A stretch of DNA of 44,172 nt from Alphaproteobacteria bacterium (GTDB lineage Bacteria > Pseudomonadota > Alphaproteobacteria > Caulobacterales > Parvularculaceae): NCBI GenBank assembly GCA_030426465.1, contig JAUHYK010000030.1, forward strand, positions 1 through 44,172, in the 5' to 3' direction. Below, piece by piece: positions 1 to 8,659 of this stretch (positions are counted from its first letter, which is position 1; each line of letters starts with the position of its first letter). The notes under the pieces were generated by a model. That model saw nothing but the letters and a program-made list of their open reading frames with translations. It searched no databases and was not told where the DNA came from. The position numbers were made by a program, and so were the translations under genes.

Positions 1-870
1 CGGATCTTCGTGCTCGACAGCCGCGAAGAGCTCCAGAAGATCGTCGAAGAAACCGGCGGCGCGAAAGACCTGCACCTCATCGTCCGTCTGGCGGTCTCGT
101 CCGATTACGCTGCGCACAAGCTCGGCGGCAAGTTCGGCGCGAGCGGCGTCGAAGCTGTGTCTCTCCTGCGCGAAACGCGCGCCGTTGCGGACGAACTTGG
201 CGTCTCCTTCCATGTCGGATCGCAATGCATGCGTCCCGAAGCCTGGCGCGTCGCCATGAACCATGTGAGCGGCGTTATCCGCGAAGCGGGCGTCACCGTC
301 GACATCGTTGATGTGGGCGGCGGTTTTCCGGTCGCCTATCCGGGCCTGACCCCGCCGCCGCTCGAAGACTATATGCGCGAGATCGAGGCCGCCTTCGAGG
401 ACATGCCTGTCCTTGAAAACGCCGATCTGTGGTGCGAGCCCGGCCGCGCGCTTTGCGCCGAAGCCGGGAGCCATGTCGTGCGCGTGGAGCTTCGCAAAGG
501 CGATTGCCTTTACCTCAATGACGGCGCCTATGGCGCGTTGTTCGACGCAGCCCATGGCGGTCTTGTCTATCCGGTGAAGATGTTGCGCGAACAAGGCGCC
601 CCGCGCCGCCCGTTGCGTCCGTTCAAGCTTTACGGACCGACTTGCGATTCCATCGACGTGATGGAAAGCGCGTTCATGCTGCCGGCCGATATTTCGGAAG
701 GCGACTACATCGAATTCGGCATGACCGGCGCTTACGGCGCCGCGCTCGCGACCAAATTCAACGGCTTTGGCGAGTATATCGAAGCCCAGGTCGCGGATGC
801 GCCGATGACAAGCATGTTCGAAAAGCCGAAACGCCGCTCGGCGAAAGTCATCGCCATTGGCGAGTTCTAG
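1..870 (+). CDS. Ornithine/lysine decarboxylase, PLP fold type III (5' truncated)
   Basis: The frame is open from base 1, so the gene starts outside the window; the 289 residues present correspond to the C-terminal three quarters of a family of about 390-400 residues, and the PLP lysine lies in the missing part. Visible motifs of the alanine-racemase-fold decarboxylases are FHVGSQC, the glycine loop DVGGGFP, CEPGRAL, LNDGAYGALFDAAHGG and the catalytic-cysteine motif GPTCDSID. The enzyme decarboxylates ornithine (or lysine) to putrescine (or cadaverine) in the cytoplasm. A homospermidine-synthase-like gene follows 161 bases downstream on the same strand, so putrescine supply is the likely job. 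Family is certain; ornithine versus lysine preference is not readable here. Confidence 0.93.
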   Translation, partial: RIFVLDSREELQKIVEETGGAKDLHLIVRLAVSSDYAAHKLGGKFGASGVEAVSLLRETRAVADELGVSFHVGSQCMRPEAWRVAMNHVSGVIREAGVTVDIVDVGGGFPVAYPGLTPPPLEDYMREIEAAFEDMPVLENADLWCEPGRALCAEAGSHVVRVELRKGDCLYLNDGAYGALFDAAHGGLVYPVKMLREQGAPRRPLRPFKLYGPTCDSIDVMESAFMLPADISEGDYIEFGMTGAYGAALATKFNGFGEYIEAQVADAPMTSMFEKPKRRSAKVIAIGEF

Positions 871-911
871 GAACGCATTTCCGATTCTTTCCGCCTGACG
901 GTGGAAAGCGC

Positions 912-936
912 GGCGCTGATCGGTTAGATCAGCGCC
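912..936 (+). terminator. Perfect 10-bp stem-loop without T tract
   Basis: GGCGCTGATC (912-921) pairs with GATCAGCGCC (927-936) around a 5-base loop, between the decarboxylase and the homospermidine-synthase-like gene. No T run follows, so it is either a weak terminator, a processing site or an mRNA stabiliser that sets unequal expression of the two genes. Confidence 0.45.
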
Positions 937-1031
937 ATCCATACGGCCCTCCGCGCATCGAACCTTTTTGGAACGAATGCGGCCCGGATCCGGTTCTTAA
1001 AAGAAACCCGGTGCAAGAAAGGACCGACTTC

Positions 1032-2081
1032 ATGACCAAAGACAACCGCAAGGCCGAATTGCTGGCCAATCCCGTCGAACATATCGACATCGCCGAATTC
1101 GATGCACGCCCAATCATCGACGCCTGGGGCAAGATGAGCTTCACCAGCCGCGATGCCGCGCGCGCCGCGCAAATCCTCAATATGGCGATCGAAGATGAAA
1201 ATTGTTCGCCCTGGCTGATCATGGCCGGCTCAACCGGCGCCGGCGGCTGCCTCCATGTCTGGCGCGACATGATTGAGTACAACATGATCGACGCCGTGGT
1301 CGCCACAGGCGCGTCGATTATCGACATGGATTTCCTCGAAGCACTCGGTTTCAAGCATTATCAGGCGAATGAAATCCCTGACGATAACACGCTGCGCTCT
1401 CTCTACATCGACCGGATCTACGACACCTATATTGACGAGGAAGAGCTCCAGCATGTGGATCACACGATCTACGAAATCTGCGAGCAGCTTGAGCCGCGCC
1501 CCTACACCTCGCGCGAGTTCATCTATGAAATCGGCAAGTGGCTCGCGAATGGCAACGCCAAGAAACCGGACTCGCTGATCCAGCGCGCCTTTGAGAAAGA
1601 CGTGCCGATTTTCGTGCCCGCTTTCTCCGACTGTTCTGCGGGATTTGGCATCGTCAAGCACCAGGTCGAGCGCCGCAAAGCAGGCAAGCCTTTCCTGACA
1701 ATCGACTCGGCCGGCGACTTCCGCGAACTGACCGAGATCAAGCTTGCCGCCGGCACCACCGGCCTGTTCATGGTTGGCGGCGGCGTGCCGAAAAACTTTG
1801 CGCAGGATACGGTCGTTTGCGCTGAAATTCTCGGCCATGACGATGTTGAAATGCACAAATACGCCGTGCAGATCACCGTCGCCGATGTCCGCGACGGGGC
1901 ATGCTCTTCCTCAACGCTGCAAGAAGCGGCGAGCTGGGGCAAAGTGTCGACAGTCCACGAACAGATGGTGTTCGCCGAAGCGACCTCCGTCGCGCCGCTG
2001 ATCGTTTCGGACGCTTATCACCGCGGAGGCTGGAAAAAGCGCGAGCCGCGCCGCTGGGCGAAGCTTTTCAAAACCGCATAA
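1032..2081 (+). CDS. Deoxyhypusine-synthase-like homospermidine synthase
   Basis: A 349-residue member of the bacterial deoxyhypusine synthase (DHS) family. Bacteria have no eIF5A to modify, and characterised bacterial members make sym-homospermidine or related polyamines by NAD-dependent transfer of an aminobutyl group. Supporting motifs are MAGSTGAGG near the N terminus, VVATGASI, VPIFVPAFSDCS, GGGVPKNF and the ASWGK block, whose lysine (K304) matches the enzyme-intermediate lysine of DHS. The start at 1032 is preceded by AAGAAAGGA about nine bases upstream. The preceding gene is an ornithine/lysine decarboxylase, so substrate and enzyme are supplied together. The family is sure; the exact polyamine product is inferred. 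Confidence 0.88.
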   Translation: MTKDNRKAELLANPVEHIDIAEFDARPIIDAWGKMSFTSRDAARAAQILNMAIEDENCSPWLIMAGSTGAGGCLHVWRDMIEYNMIDAVVATGASIIDMDFLEALGFKHYQANEIPDDNTLRSLYIDRIYDTYIDEEELQHVDHTIYEICEQLEPRPYTSREFIYEIGKWLANGNAKKPDSLIQRAFEKDVPIFVPAFSDCSAGFGIVKHQVERRKAGKPFLTIDSAGDFRELTEIKLAAGTTGLFMVGGGVPKNFAQDTVVCAEILGHDDVEMHKYAVQITVADVRDGACSSSTLQEAASWGKVSTVHEQMVFAEATSVAPLIVSDAYHRGGWKKREPRRWAKLFKTA

Positions 2082-2117
2082 ACTTCTTCAGGCTTTTTTC
2101 ATCCACCTTACTGATAT

Positions 2118-2160
2118 CGCGCCGCCGCACTATAAAAATGCGGCGGCGCGTTGCTTTTTT
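2118..2160 (+). terminator. Strong rho-independent terminator
   Basis: A perfect 12-bp stem, CGCGCCGCCGCA (2118-2129) with TGCGGCGGCGCG (2139-2150), encloses a 9-base AT-rich loop and is followed by TTGCTTTTTT. It ends the polyamine transcript. Confidence 0.93.
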
Positions 2161-2261
2161 GGGAAAATTGCAACGAGCAGGTTAACCAGATGTTTTCTGC
2201 GAGGGGTGAAAATGCACCCCTGATGGGGCGAGCATGCCGCATTCTTGAGGGCGGAAACATT

Positions 2262-3200
2262 ATGTCACTGGCGGCGCGGCGCATCAGCACGGCACTCAGC
2301 AAGAATACGCGCAAGCGCATCACAGAGCTGAAGGCTTATCCCACCATTGAGACATGGATGAATCCTGTCACACGCGGACTTGCGAGGCGGCTTGCAAATC
2401 ATGAGTGGGAAAAGTGCCTGTCTGAAATCGACTTTGAATACCGCATGAATGATGTGGAAATCTCCGGGCGGCCCTGCGTCACATATGAGACAGCCGGTGA
2501 ACGCCGCGACGATCTCTTTCTCTTTTATGTCCATGGCGGCGCTTTTGTCAGCGGCTCTCCGCGCGTCAACGCCTCCATGATCCTGCCGGTCGTGCGCAAC
2601 ACCGGGGCTCACTGCCTTGGCGCTTCCTACACATTACTGCCGGATGGACGTTTCCCGGCGCCAATTGATGAAATAGACCGCGTCTACAAAGCGGCATTAA
2701 AGGAACATCAAGGCAAGCGCATCGTCGCCTTTGGCGACTCGATTGGCGGCGGCATTCTGCTGGCCAACCTCATGCGCTGGCGCGACGAAGGCGTCCAGCT
2801 GCCCGATCGCGTGGTGCTTGCGTCTCCGGCGGTGGACGGCGTCGGCGCGAGCGACACCCATCGCACCATTGATGGGCACGATCCGCATCTCAGGACAAAT
2901 CAGGGCCGCAATGTCCAAAAACTATTTCAGTATTACGCGCCGGGCGAAGACCTGCATAATCCACTGATCTCCCCGATTTATGGATATTTTTCCGGCCTGC
3001 CGCCTATGCTGATCCATGTGGGCTCGCGCGAGGTCCTTCTCGGCGACGCCGCCCGTCTCGCTGAAGCCGCCCGCCGCGCCGGAATCGACAGCACCCTCCG
3101 GGTTTTTGACGGCATGTTCCATCTGTTTCACATGCACTGGTCGCTGTCTGAAGCAAAAACGGCTCATGAGGATATTGCGGAATTCATCCGCAAGGTGTGA
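2262..3200 (+). CDS. Alpha/beta hydrolase, hormone-sensitive-lipase type esterase
   Basis: A 312-residue carboxylesterase-like hydrolase. The HSL oxyanion motif HGGA lies at residues 91-94 and the nucleophile elbow GDSIGG has Ser160; the acid is probably in SREVLLGD and the histidine in FDGMFHLFHMH near the C terminus. The open frame reaches back into the preceding terminator, but the ATG at 2262 has GAGGGCGG at a good distance and removes a non-family leader. There is no signal peptide, so it is cytoplasmic. It probably hydrolyses short acyl esters; the natural substrate cannot be read. It stands alone after a terminator, with a desaturase 72 bases downstream. Confidence 0.85.
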   Translation: MSLAARRISTALSKNTRKRITELKAYPTIETWMNPVTRGLARRLANHEWEKCLSEIDFEYRMNDVEISGRPCVTYETAGERRDDLFLFYVHGGAFVSGSPRVNASMILPVVRNTGAHCLGASYTLLPDGRFPAPIDEIDRVYKAALKEHQGKRIVAFGDSIGGGILLANLMRWRDEGVQLPDRVVLASPAVDGVGASDTHRTIDGHDPHLRTNQGRNVQKLFQYYAPGEDLHNPLISPIYGYFSGLPPMLIHVGSREVLLGDAARLAEAARRAGIDSTLRVFDGMFHLFHMHWSLSEAKTAHEDIAEFIRKV

Positions 3201-3240
3201 CCCCCACGCTTTTCCACACCCTCCACGGATGATATGCTAC

Positions 3241-3257
3241 GCCAAGGAAGCCTTGGC
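3241..3257 (+). repeat. 7-bp inverted repeat before the desaturase start
   Basis: GCCAAGG (3241-3247) and CCTTGGC (3251-3257) are separated by three bases, 16 bases before the ATG at 3273. It may be an operator or a small hairpin hiding the ribosome site, or it may be chance. Confidence 0.3.
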
Positions 3258-3272
3258 GAAAGCGTATTAATC

Positions 3273-4205
3273 ATGTCTGTGAGCGAAACAGCAGAGACGC
3301 ATATACAAGACGCCGCTTTACGCACGCCGTCAGCAGTGGCCGGCCTCGACGACATCCGTAACCTGAAATCGGTGCAACGCTGCGCCGAAGCGCAAATCGG
3401 CGGTCTTGCCTGGCCAACCATCACGCTTTCGACATCGGGCATCGCCGCCTTCGCATTGATCATTAGTCTGACCATCGCTGGCGTTCTACCGGTCTGGGTT
3501 GCGGCCATTTTGAACCAGCCGGTTTATTTCGTGCTTTATACCGGGCTTCACGAGACCTCCCACCGCAATTATCACGGCCGTAACAAATCCATGCGCTGGA
3601 TCAATCATGCCTTCGGCCTGATGATCGGGTGGATCATGTTCTACCCTTACTCCATGCACGACTACATTCATCTCACGCATCATGCGAACACCAATGACCT
3701 TAAAAAAGACCCCGACGCCTGGATGCGCGGCGACAGCTTCATGGCTGTCTTCGCCAGAGCCGCGACTCTGCCCTGGCGCTATTGGAACTTCACTCTCGGC
3801 AACAAGATAAAAGAACCGGGCGGCGTAAAGTTTATCGCTAAAATATTATTACAAGGCATGCCGACCCTGATTGGCGTCGGAGTGCTCATTTCATTGGGCC
3901 TGTGGCAAGTGGCGCTGATCGCCTGGTTCGGGGCGCTCGTCGTTGCTGTGGGCGTTCTTGGCGTCTGCTTCGACTGGATCGTGCATCACCCGCATAAAGA
4001 CAAATCGCTGTTCGGCGGCACACGCGTCTTTGCGGCCCGCAAAGGCTGGAAACGCTACGCCCTCAAAGCCGCGCTGCTAGGGCAGAATTACCATCTGATC
4101 CACCACATTTATCCGCGGACACCATTTTATCGTTATGATCGGGTGTTTGAGCGCAGCGAGGATTTTCTGCGCGCCCAGGGCGTCAACATTATTGACGTGT
4201 CCTGA
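3273..4205 (+). CDS. Membrane fatty acid desaturase / carotenoid-hydroxylase-like di-iron protein
   Basis: A 310-residue integral membrane protein with the three histidine boxes of the fatty acid desaturase superfamily: HETSH (93-97), HLTHH (133-137) and HLIHH (274-278), which bind a di-iron centre. Hydrophobic segments lie at about 50-90, 113-128 and 190-235. Members insert double bonds or hydroxyls into acyl chains or carotenoid rings; the closely set boxes and HLIHHIYP tail resemble the CrtR-type carotenoid hydroxylase branch as much as acyl desaturases. An upstream in-frame ATG at 3234 is possible, but neither start has a strong ribosome site. Function within the superfamily is unresolved. 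Confidence 0.85.
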   Translation: MSVSETAETHIQDAALRTPSAVAGLDDIRNLKSVQRCAEAQIGGLAWPTITLSTSGIAAFALIISLTIAGVLPVWVAAILNQPVYFVLYTGLHETSHRNYHGRNKSMRWINHAFGLMIGWIMFYPYSMHDYIHLTHHANTNDLKKDPDAWMRGDSFMAVFARAATLPWRYWNFTLGNKIKEPGGVKFIAKILLQGMPTLIGVGVLISLGLWQVALIAWFGALVVAVGVLGVCFDWIVHHPHKDKSLFGGTRVFAARKGWKRYALKAALLGQNYHLIHHIYPRTPFYRYDRVFERSEDFLRAQGVNIIDVS

Positions 4206-4207
4206 AG

Positions 4208-4588
4208 TCAGGCGCCTCTGGGGTTGCCGGCGCGATGAATGGCGATGATGCGGTAGAGCGCGCAAACCACTACATAAACAATTTCAATATCAAAAAATCT
4301 GTTCAGGACGAATTTCTCCCAGAACAGTCCGCCTGTATTCAGCAACGTGCCAAGGTGATAAATCACCAGCACACCATGCATAAAACACAACGGGGCCGGA
4401 AACCAGCGCCCTCGCGACATACGAAAAAACAACGCCGCCGTGATCGCGTCGATGACGACATAGCTGGCTGTCAGCGCGGCGCCTTCAAGCACCAGCCACA
4501 TTTGAAGCGCAACAGCCCAATTGAGGAAAACAATCCGCGCGGCGGCGGTGATTTGTTCAGAACGTGAATGAAGAGCGGCCATCAGCAT
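4208..4588 (-). CDS. Small multi-pass membrane protein of unknown function
   Basis: A 126-residue hydrophobic protein with three to four predicted membrane segments (around residues 20-60 and 66-115). I do not recognise the family. It converges on the desaturase with only two bases between the stop codons and lies just downstream of the 104-residue gene at 4621-4935 on the same strand. The frame stays open upstream of the ATG at 4588, into the neighbour, and that upstream stretch is also hydrophobic. There is no good ribosome site before 4588, so the true start may be a rare codon coupled to the stop at 4621. Confidence 0.6.
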   Translation of the reverse strand: MLMAALHSRSEQITAAARIVFLNWAVALQMWLVLEGAALTASYVVIDAITAALFFRMSRGRWFPAPLCFMHGVLVIYHLGTLLNTGGLFWEKFVLNRFFDIEIVYVVVCALYRIIAIHRAGNPRGA

Positions 4589-4620
4589 GACGCCGATGGC
4601 CGCGGCGTAGAGGCTAATTG

Positions 4621-4935
4621 TTATCCAAGCCCAAGAATTGATCGAACGGCCCCCAACGGTTCAAACTTTGGAAGCCCGCCGCCAGCCGCCTGAAACAGGT
4701 CAGCGCCGGCCTCCATCGCTTTTGCGTTCATGGCCTCGTGAGCATTTGTGGTGACCTCCGCGAGATTTACCAGCGCGGTCTGAATGTTTGCAAAAGCTTC
4801 TGCCCCTTCTGATGCATGAAGCTTGCCATCAAGGCCCTTGGCTGCGACGGCGCCGGCGGCGAGCGTCGCAGCAAGGCCCGCAATTTGCTTCTCAAATCGC
4901 AGCAACACTAACTGTTCTTTTCGGAGATCTGTCAT
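4621..4935 (-). CDS. Hypothetical protein, alanine-rich helical
   Basis: A 104-residue protein, mostly predicted helix, starting MTDLRKEQLV. It has a hydrophobic Ala/Gly stretch at about residues 18-33 and a C-terminal Gly-rich tail. No family is recognised. The start is well supported by GAGGATAAGAG directly upstream. It is followed by the small membrane protein at 4208-4588 and preceded by an AT-rich promoter-like stretch with paired 10-base repeats, beyond which the HTH gene at 5159-5719 lies on the same strand. The three genes may form one regulated unit, but that is inference from position only. Confidence 0.65.
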   Translation of the reverse strand: MTDLRKEQLVLLRFEKQIAGLAATLAAGAVAAKGLDGKLHASEGAEAFANIQTALVNLAEVTTNAHEAMNAKAMEAGADLFQAAGGGLPKFEPLGAVRSILGLG

Positions 4936-4975
4936 CTCTTATCCTCATAAGTAAAAAATGTGGTACTCATTACAC

Positions 4976-5026
4976 AAATACAACCATAAACGCGAATACA
5001 GGTGAAATCTAGATAAAAATACAACC
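4976..5026. repeat. Direct repeat AAATACAACC, 41 bp apart, in a promoter region
   Basis: AAATACAACC occurs at 4976-4985 and 5017-5026, about four helical turns apart, in an AT-rich stretch upstream of the minus-strand gene at 4935. Same-face spacing suits an operator pair, and the nearby HTH regulator (5159-5719) is an obvious candidate binder. No footprint-like symmetry is visible within each copy. Confidence 0.35.
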
Positions 5027-5158
5027 TAGGCGAGAAAGTTAACTTGAGTATAGATGAGGACAATTACGCCGCGCGGATCGGGCTGATGATGTGGCGGGTG
5101 GCGAAAAGGCGGGCTGAGGAGATCAGGCTCTATGGAATGGCGTCTGATCACACAGTCC

Positions 5159-5719
5159 TTAGCGGCGCAGAAGCGAGCGGCGCTGAAAATACAACTCAGC
5201 CGCCAGCTCCGAGCCGCGATCAAGCGCTGACGGCGCAGGAACGCCCCCTGACTCTTTCAGAATTTCTTCGAGAACTGGCCGAAGAGCTTGCGCGAGACGA
5301 GCCGGCCCCTGACGGGTCGTCAGACGGCTCAACGCCGCGTAAGTATTGACCACAGCTTCAGCGGCGACCGCCAGCATCTCTGGCGAGGATGGCGCATTTT
5401 CTTCCGCACGCAGATGGTTAATCACGACCGCCAAGCCCAGACGAAGGCGATCCTGATCCAGTTGCGGTTCGTCAGCGCCAGAGTTGATACTCACCACTTC
5501 GGCGCCGCCAGCCGCTCCCTCCGGAGCATCGCCGCTATAAAGCATATCAAGCGTCACCGCGCCGCCTGTCGCCTCGACAATCCGGCGCGCGAGCATCGGC
5601 CTTGGCGCCTGCACCCGCGAAACGATCCGATAGAGCGTCTGGCGCGACACGCCCACCCGCGCCGCGAAATCCTGAAACCCCTCCTCCACCTCACGGAGAT
5701 ATTGTTTCAACGGATGCAT
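5159..5719 (-). CDS. XRE-like helix-turn-helix transcriptional regulator
   Basis: A 186-residue protein. The N-terminal 55 residues contain a Cro/CI-type helix-turn-helix (GFQDFAARVGVSRQTLYRIV followed by RPMLARRIVEATGG). The rest is helical and of unknown role, possibly for dimerisation or sensing. The open frame extends upstream to 5866, but the ATG at 5719 has AGGGGAA eight bases before it and begins the domain cleanly. The gene is divergent from uup, and downstream on its own strand lies the two-gene unit at 4208-4935, which it may control. Confidence 0.8.
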   Translation of the reverse strand: MHPLKQYLREVEEGFQDFAARVGVSRQTLYRIVSRVQAPRPMLARRIVEATGGAVTLDMLYSGDAPEGAAGGAEVVSINSGADEPQLDQDRLRLGLAVVINHLRAEENAPSSPEMLAVAAEAVVNTYAALSRLTTRQGPARLAQALRPVLEEILKESGGVPAPSALDRGSELAAELYFQRRSLLRR

Positions 5720-5864
5720 GACTATTCCCCTGAACGCCCTTTTGCGCGGGAAAAATCTGTCACGAGACTCGCAACATTCGGTAAAGAATTGCTGCGCCGC
5801 GAAAGACACTCTATGACCGGCAAGCCCGGCCGTATGGCGCCGGATAGAAAGCATAATAACCGCC

Positions 5865-7676
5865 ATGAGCGCGCTTCTTTTAACCTTGAACGGCGTCCGC
5901 CTTCAGATCGGCGCAACAGCCCTGTTTGAAAATGCGTCACTCAATGTTGGCGAACGTGCGCGCATCGCGCTGGTCGGGCGCAACGGATCCGGCAAGTCCA
6001 CGCTGATGAAAATCGCAGCAGGCATGATCGAGCCTGATACGGGCGACCGCTTTGTCCATCCGGGCGTCACTTTGCGCTATCTCCCGCAGGAGCCCGACGC
6101 ATCAGGATTTGCAACAATAGGCGATTATGCGCGCGCCGGGCTTGATGAGACCGGCAAGGGTCACGAGGTCGAGACCCTGCTTCATGAGTTGGGACTGGAC
6201 CCCGCCGCCGCCCCGAAAAAACTTTCGGGCGGCGAATTACGCCGCGCCGCGATCATCCAGGCGCTGGCCGCCGAACCGGATGTTCTTTTCCTCGATGAGC
6301 CGACCAACCATCTCGACCTGCCGGCCATCGCCTGGCTGGAAGAGAAATTGCGCAGCCTGCCATGCGCCATGGTCATTATCAGTCACGACCGGCGGTTTCT
6401 TGAAGCCGTCACCAATGACACCGTCTGGATCGACCGCGGCGAGACCCGGCGCGCCGGATGCGGTTTTCGTGACTTCGAGGCGTGGCGCGACAAGTTCCTC
6501 GAAGAGGAAGAGGTCGCACTGCACAAGCTCGGGCGCAAAATCGCCGCCGAAGAACACTGGATGCGCTACGGCGTCACCGCGCGCCGCAAACGCAATATGC
6601 GCCGGGTCGGTGAACTACAGTCCATGCGTAAGGACTTGCGCGAGGCAAAAAGAGTTCAGGGCGGACCCGCTTTTTCGGTTCAGTCAGGCGGCGCCTCAGG
6701 CAAGCGCGCCATCGTCGCCGAGCATGTCTCGAAATCTTTCAGCGGGCGAAAGATTGTCGACGATTTCTCCGTTGAAATCGCCCGCGGCGACCGCATCGGC
6801 CTTGTCGGCCCCAATGGCGCCGGCAAGACGACGCTGATTAATCTTCTCATCGGAGCGCTGGAGCCCGATGAGGGCTCGATAAAGCTGGGAACCAATCTCG
6901 AAATCGTCTCGCTGGACCAGCGCCGGGCGCGACTGCGTCCCGATATGCGCGTAGCCGACGCCGTCAATGACGGAACCGGCGACTGGGTCATGATCAATGG
7001 CGAAAAGCGCCATGTGGCGACCTATCTCAAAGACTTCCTCTTCGGCCCGGAACAATGGCGCCAGCCCGTAGAGGCTTTATCGGGCGGTGAGCGCGGACGA
7101 CTGGCGCTGGCGGCGGCGCTCGCCAAGCCATCGAACCTTCTCGTGCTTGACGAGCCCACCAACGATCTCGACCTTGAAACCCTGGAGATGCTGGAAGAGC
7201 AATTATCCGCCTATGACGGAACCTTGCTCCTTATCTCTCACGACCGGGCGTTTCTCGATAATCTCGTGACGAGCGTCATCGCCACCGCCCCTGACAAGCC
7301 GGGACGCTGGGTCCGATATGCGGGCGGCTATGACGACATGGTCACACAACGCGGCTCGGCGCCGGGGCTTGAAGGCGCAGCGCCGAAACAAAAACAGAAA
7401 TCGTCAGCACCCGCCGCAAAGCCCAAACCGGCAGCGAAAACAAAACTCTCCTACAAGGAGCAATATGCGCTTGAGAAGCTGCCGGGTGAAATCGAAAAAC
7501 TGCAAACAGAGATCGCGGCGCTGAAAGAAAAACTCGACGATCCGAACCTGTTCGCACGCGACGCGGCGCTGTTCGATAAAACAGCGAAAACGCTCGCCGC
7601 CGCCGAAGAAAGTCTCGCCTCAAAAGAAGAGGAATGGCTGATGCTGGAGATGAAACGGGAGGAATTGGAAACGTGA
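5865..7676 (+). CDS. uup: ABC-F ATPase, Uup type
   Basis: A 603-residue soluble protein with two ABC cassettes and no membrane segments. Cassette 1 has Walker A GRNGSGKS (38-45), signature LSGGE (120-124) and Walker B LFLDEP (141-146). The inter-domain linker contains the RRKRNMRR arginine-rich P-site tRNA interaction region typical of ABC-F proteins. Cassette 2 has Walker A GPNGAGKT (315-322), a second LSGGE and LLVLDEP. The last 80 residues are a charged coiled coil (KLPGEIEKLQTEIAALKEKL), the Uup-type C-terminal domain. ABC-F proteins act on the ribosome; Uup is also linked to stability of repeated DNA. A 60-residue gene overlaps its stop by four bases. Confidence 0.92.
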   Translation: MSALLLTLNGVRLQIGATALFENASLNVGERARIALVGRNGSGKSTLMKIAAGMIEPDTGDRFVHPGVTLRYLPQEPDASGFATIGDYARAGLDETGKGHEVETLLHELGLDPAAAPKKLSGGELRRAAIIQALAAEPDVLFLDEPTNHLDLPAIAWLEEKLRSLPCAMVIISHDRRFLEAVTNDTVWIDRGETRRAGCGFRDFEAWRDKFLEEEEVALHKLGRKIAAEEHWMRYGVTARRKRNMRRVGELQSMRKDLREAKRVQGGPAFSVQSGGASGKRAIVAEHVSKSFSGRKIVDDFSVEIARGDRIGLVGPNGAGKTTLINLLIGALEPDEGSIKLGTNLEIVSLDQRRARLRPDMRVADAVNDGTGDWVMINGEKRHVATYLKDFLFGPEQWRQPVEALSGGERGRLALAAALAKPSNLLVLDEPTNDLDLETLEMLEEQLSAYDGTLLLISHDRAFLDNLVTSVIATAPDKPGRWVRYAGGYDDMVTQRGSAPGLEGAAPKQKQKSSAPAAKPKPAAKTKLSYKEQYALEKLPGEIEKLQTEIAALKEKLDDPNLFARDAALFDKTAKTLAAAEESLASKEEEWLMLEMKREELET

Positions 7677-7855
7677 CAACGGACCTTTCAAAAGTAACCG
7701 TAACGGTCAACCGCGTTGAAGTTATCGACCACCGCAAGGCGGCTGGCGACAAAAATCGTCATGTGATTGCGCCCGCATCCGACGCGATGTGCGATGTTGA
7801 TTTTTCTCTTCAGGATGACGGCAAAACCCTGAAAGTCTTCATCAAGGACGCCTGA
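7673..7855 (+). CDS. Small hypothetical protein coupled to uup
   Basis: A 60-residue protein read from the GTG that overlaps the uup stop (GTGA), with GGGAGG in the end of uup as ribosome site. The sequence is mostly short beta-prone segments (KVTVTVNRVEVI, VDFSLQDDG, LKVFIKD). No family is recognised, and there is no signal or membrane helix. Four-base overlap implies translational coupling to uup, so it is probably made whenever Uup is. The in-frame upstream start at 7634 lies inside uup and is less likely. Confidence 0.6.
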   Translation: MTTDLSKVTVTVNRVEVIDHRKAAGDKNRHVIAPASDAMCDVDFSLQDDGKTLKVFIKDA

Positions 7856-7870
7856 AAGGCGCCGCCGCGC

Positions 7871-8659
7871 TTAACAAAAAATCGCCACCGACTGTCGCCC
7901 CGCGATCACAAGATCGCCGTCGCGGCTCCAGACAAGCATGTCCTGACTTGAATACCCGTCGCCCGCATGCTCCGCGCGCGATTGAAGCAGCCACCAGCCG
8001 TCACGGGTTTGCGGCGTGTCGCACAGGACATTCACCATCCAGGTCATGGAGCTGATCGGCGCAAACTCGGTGAACATCGGCATCAGCGCCGGCGGCGGCA
8101 TGTCGGCGAGCGCCAGAAGCGCGACAATGCCGTTGGCGTTTTCATCGGTGTGGCGCACCCAGATGAAATGATCATGCTCTTTTGAACCGCTCACCGGACG
8201 CCCGCCTTTTGCAAGACGGCTGTCGAAATGGCTTGTAAAATGCGCCGCGCCGGCAGGGGGTGCAAAAGTCTCGCAGTCTTCAGGCGCGGGCATATCAGGC
8301 GTCGCAGTGAAATTACGATTCCATTGCGAGGGACGAGCGCCGCCAAAAGCAAAGGCGCAGCGCGTGGCCAGCCCCTTCTCGCTGCTGACATCGGCCTCAA
8401 CAAAGGTCACCGACTTTCCCTGACGCAACATCTTCGCCCGCGCCTCGACTGCGCCGCCGGCGGGCCCGATGAAGGAAACCATCGCCGAGCGCAAGGGCGG
8501 TGCATCGGGAAAAGCGCGCCGCGCCGCCTCAAGGCCGATCGCGGCGGAAAGCCCGCCATAGGTGGTGCGGCCTTGCATCCAATCCGGTGGGATCGTCAGC
8601 GAGAGAGCGCCGTCGTCAAATGCGGCGCCTGCCATCAATTGTGAGAAGGAATGGGTCAT
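7871..8659 (-). CDS. Acyl-CoA thioesterase, double hotdog
   Basis: A 262-residue protein of the thioesterase family with two tandem hotdog folds (TesB-like). The first half contains WMQGRTTYGGLSAAIGLEAARR, which covers the hotdog helix entry, and a strand rich in VSFIGPAGGAVEARAKMLRQGKS. The second half has PMFTEFAPISSMTWMVNVL and a final strand DMLVWSRDGDLVIAGRQS. Members hydrolyse acyl-CoAs to free acid and CoA in the cytoplasm. The chosen ATG at 8659 gives a family-like N terminus; the open frame continues to 8740 but adds a Pro/Arg-rich leader unlike the family. The ribosome site is weak. It converges with uup and its small partner. Confidence 0.85.
   Translation of the reverse strand: MTHSFSQLMAGAAFDDGALSLTIPPDWMQGRTTYGGLSAAIGLEAARRAFPDAPPLRSAMVSFIGPAGGAVEARAKMLRQGKSVTFVEADVSSEKGLATRCAFAFGGARPSQWNRNFTATPDMPAPEDCETFAPPAGAAHFTSHFDSRLAKGGRPVSGSKEHDHFIWVRHTDENANGIVALLALADMPPPALMPMFTEFAPISSMTWMVNVLCDTPQTRDGWWLLQSRAEHAGDGYSSQDMLVWSRDGDLVIAGRQSVAIFC

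Noticed and set aside
5044-5349. 101-codon plus-strand frame starting with TTG
   Set aside because: Most of it is antisense to the HTH gene, and the start has no ribosome site; the protein resembles nothing known.
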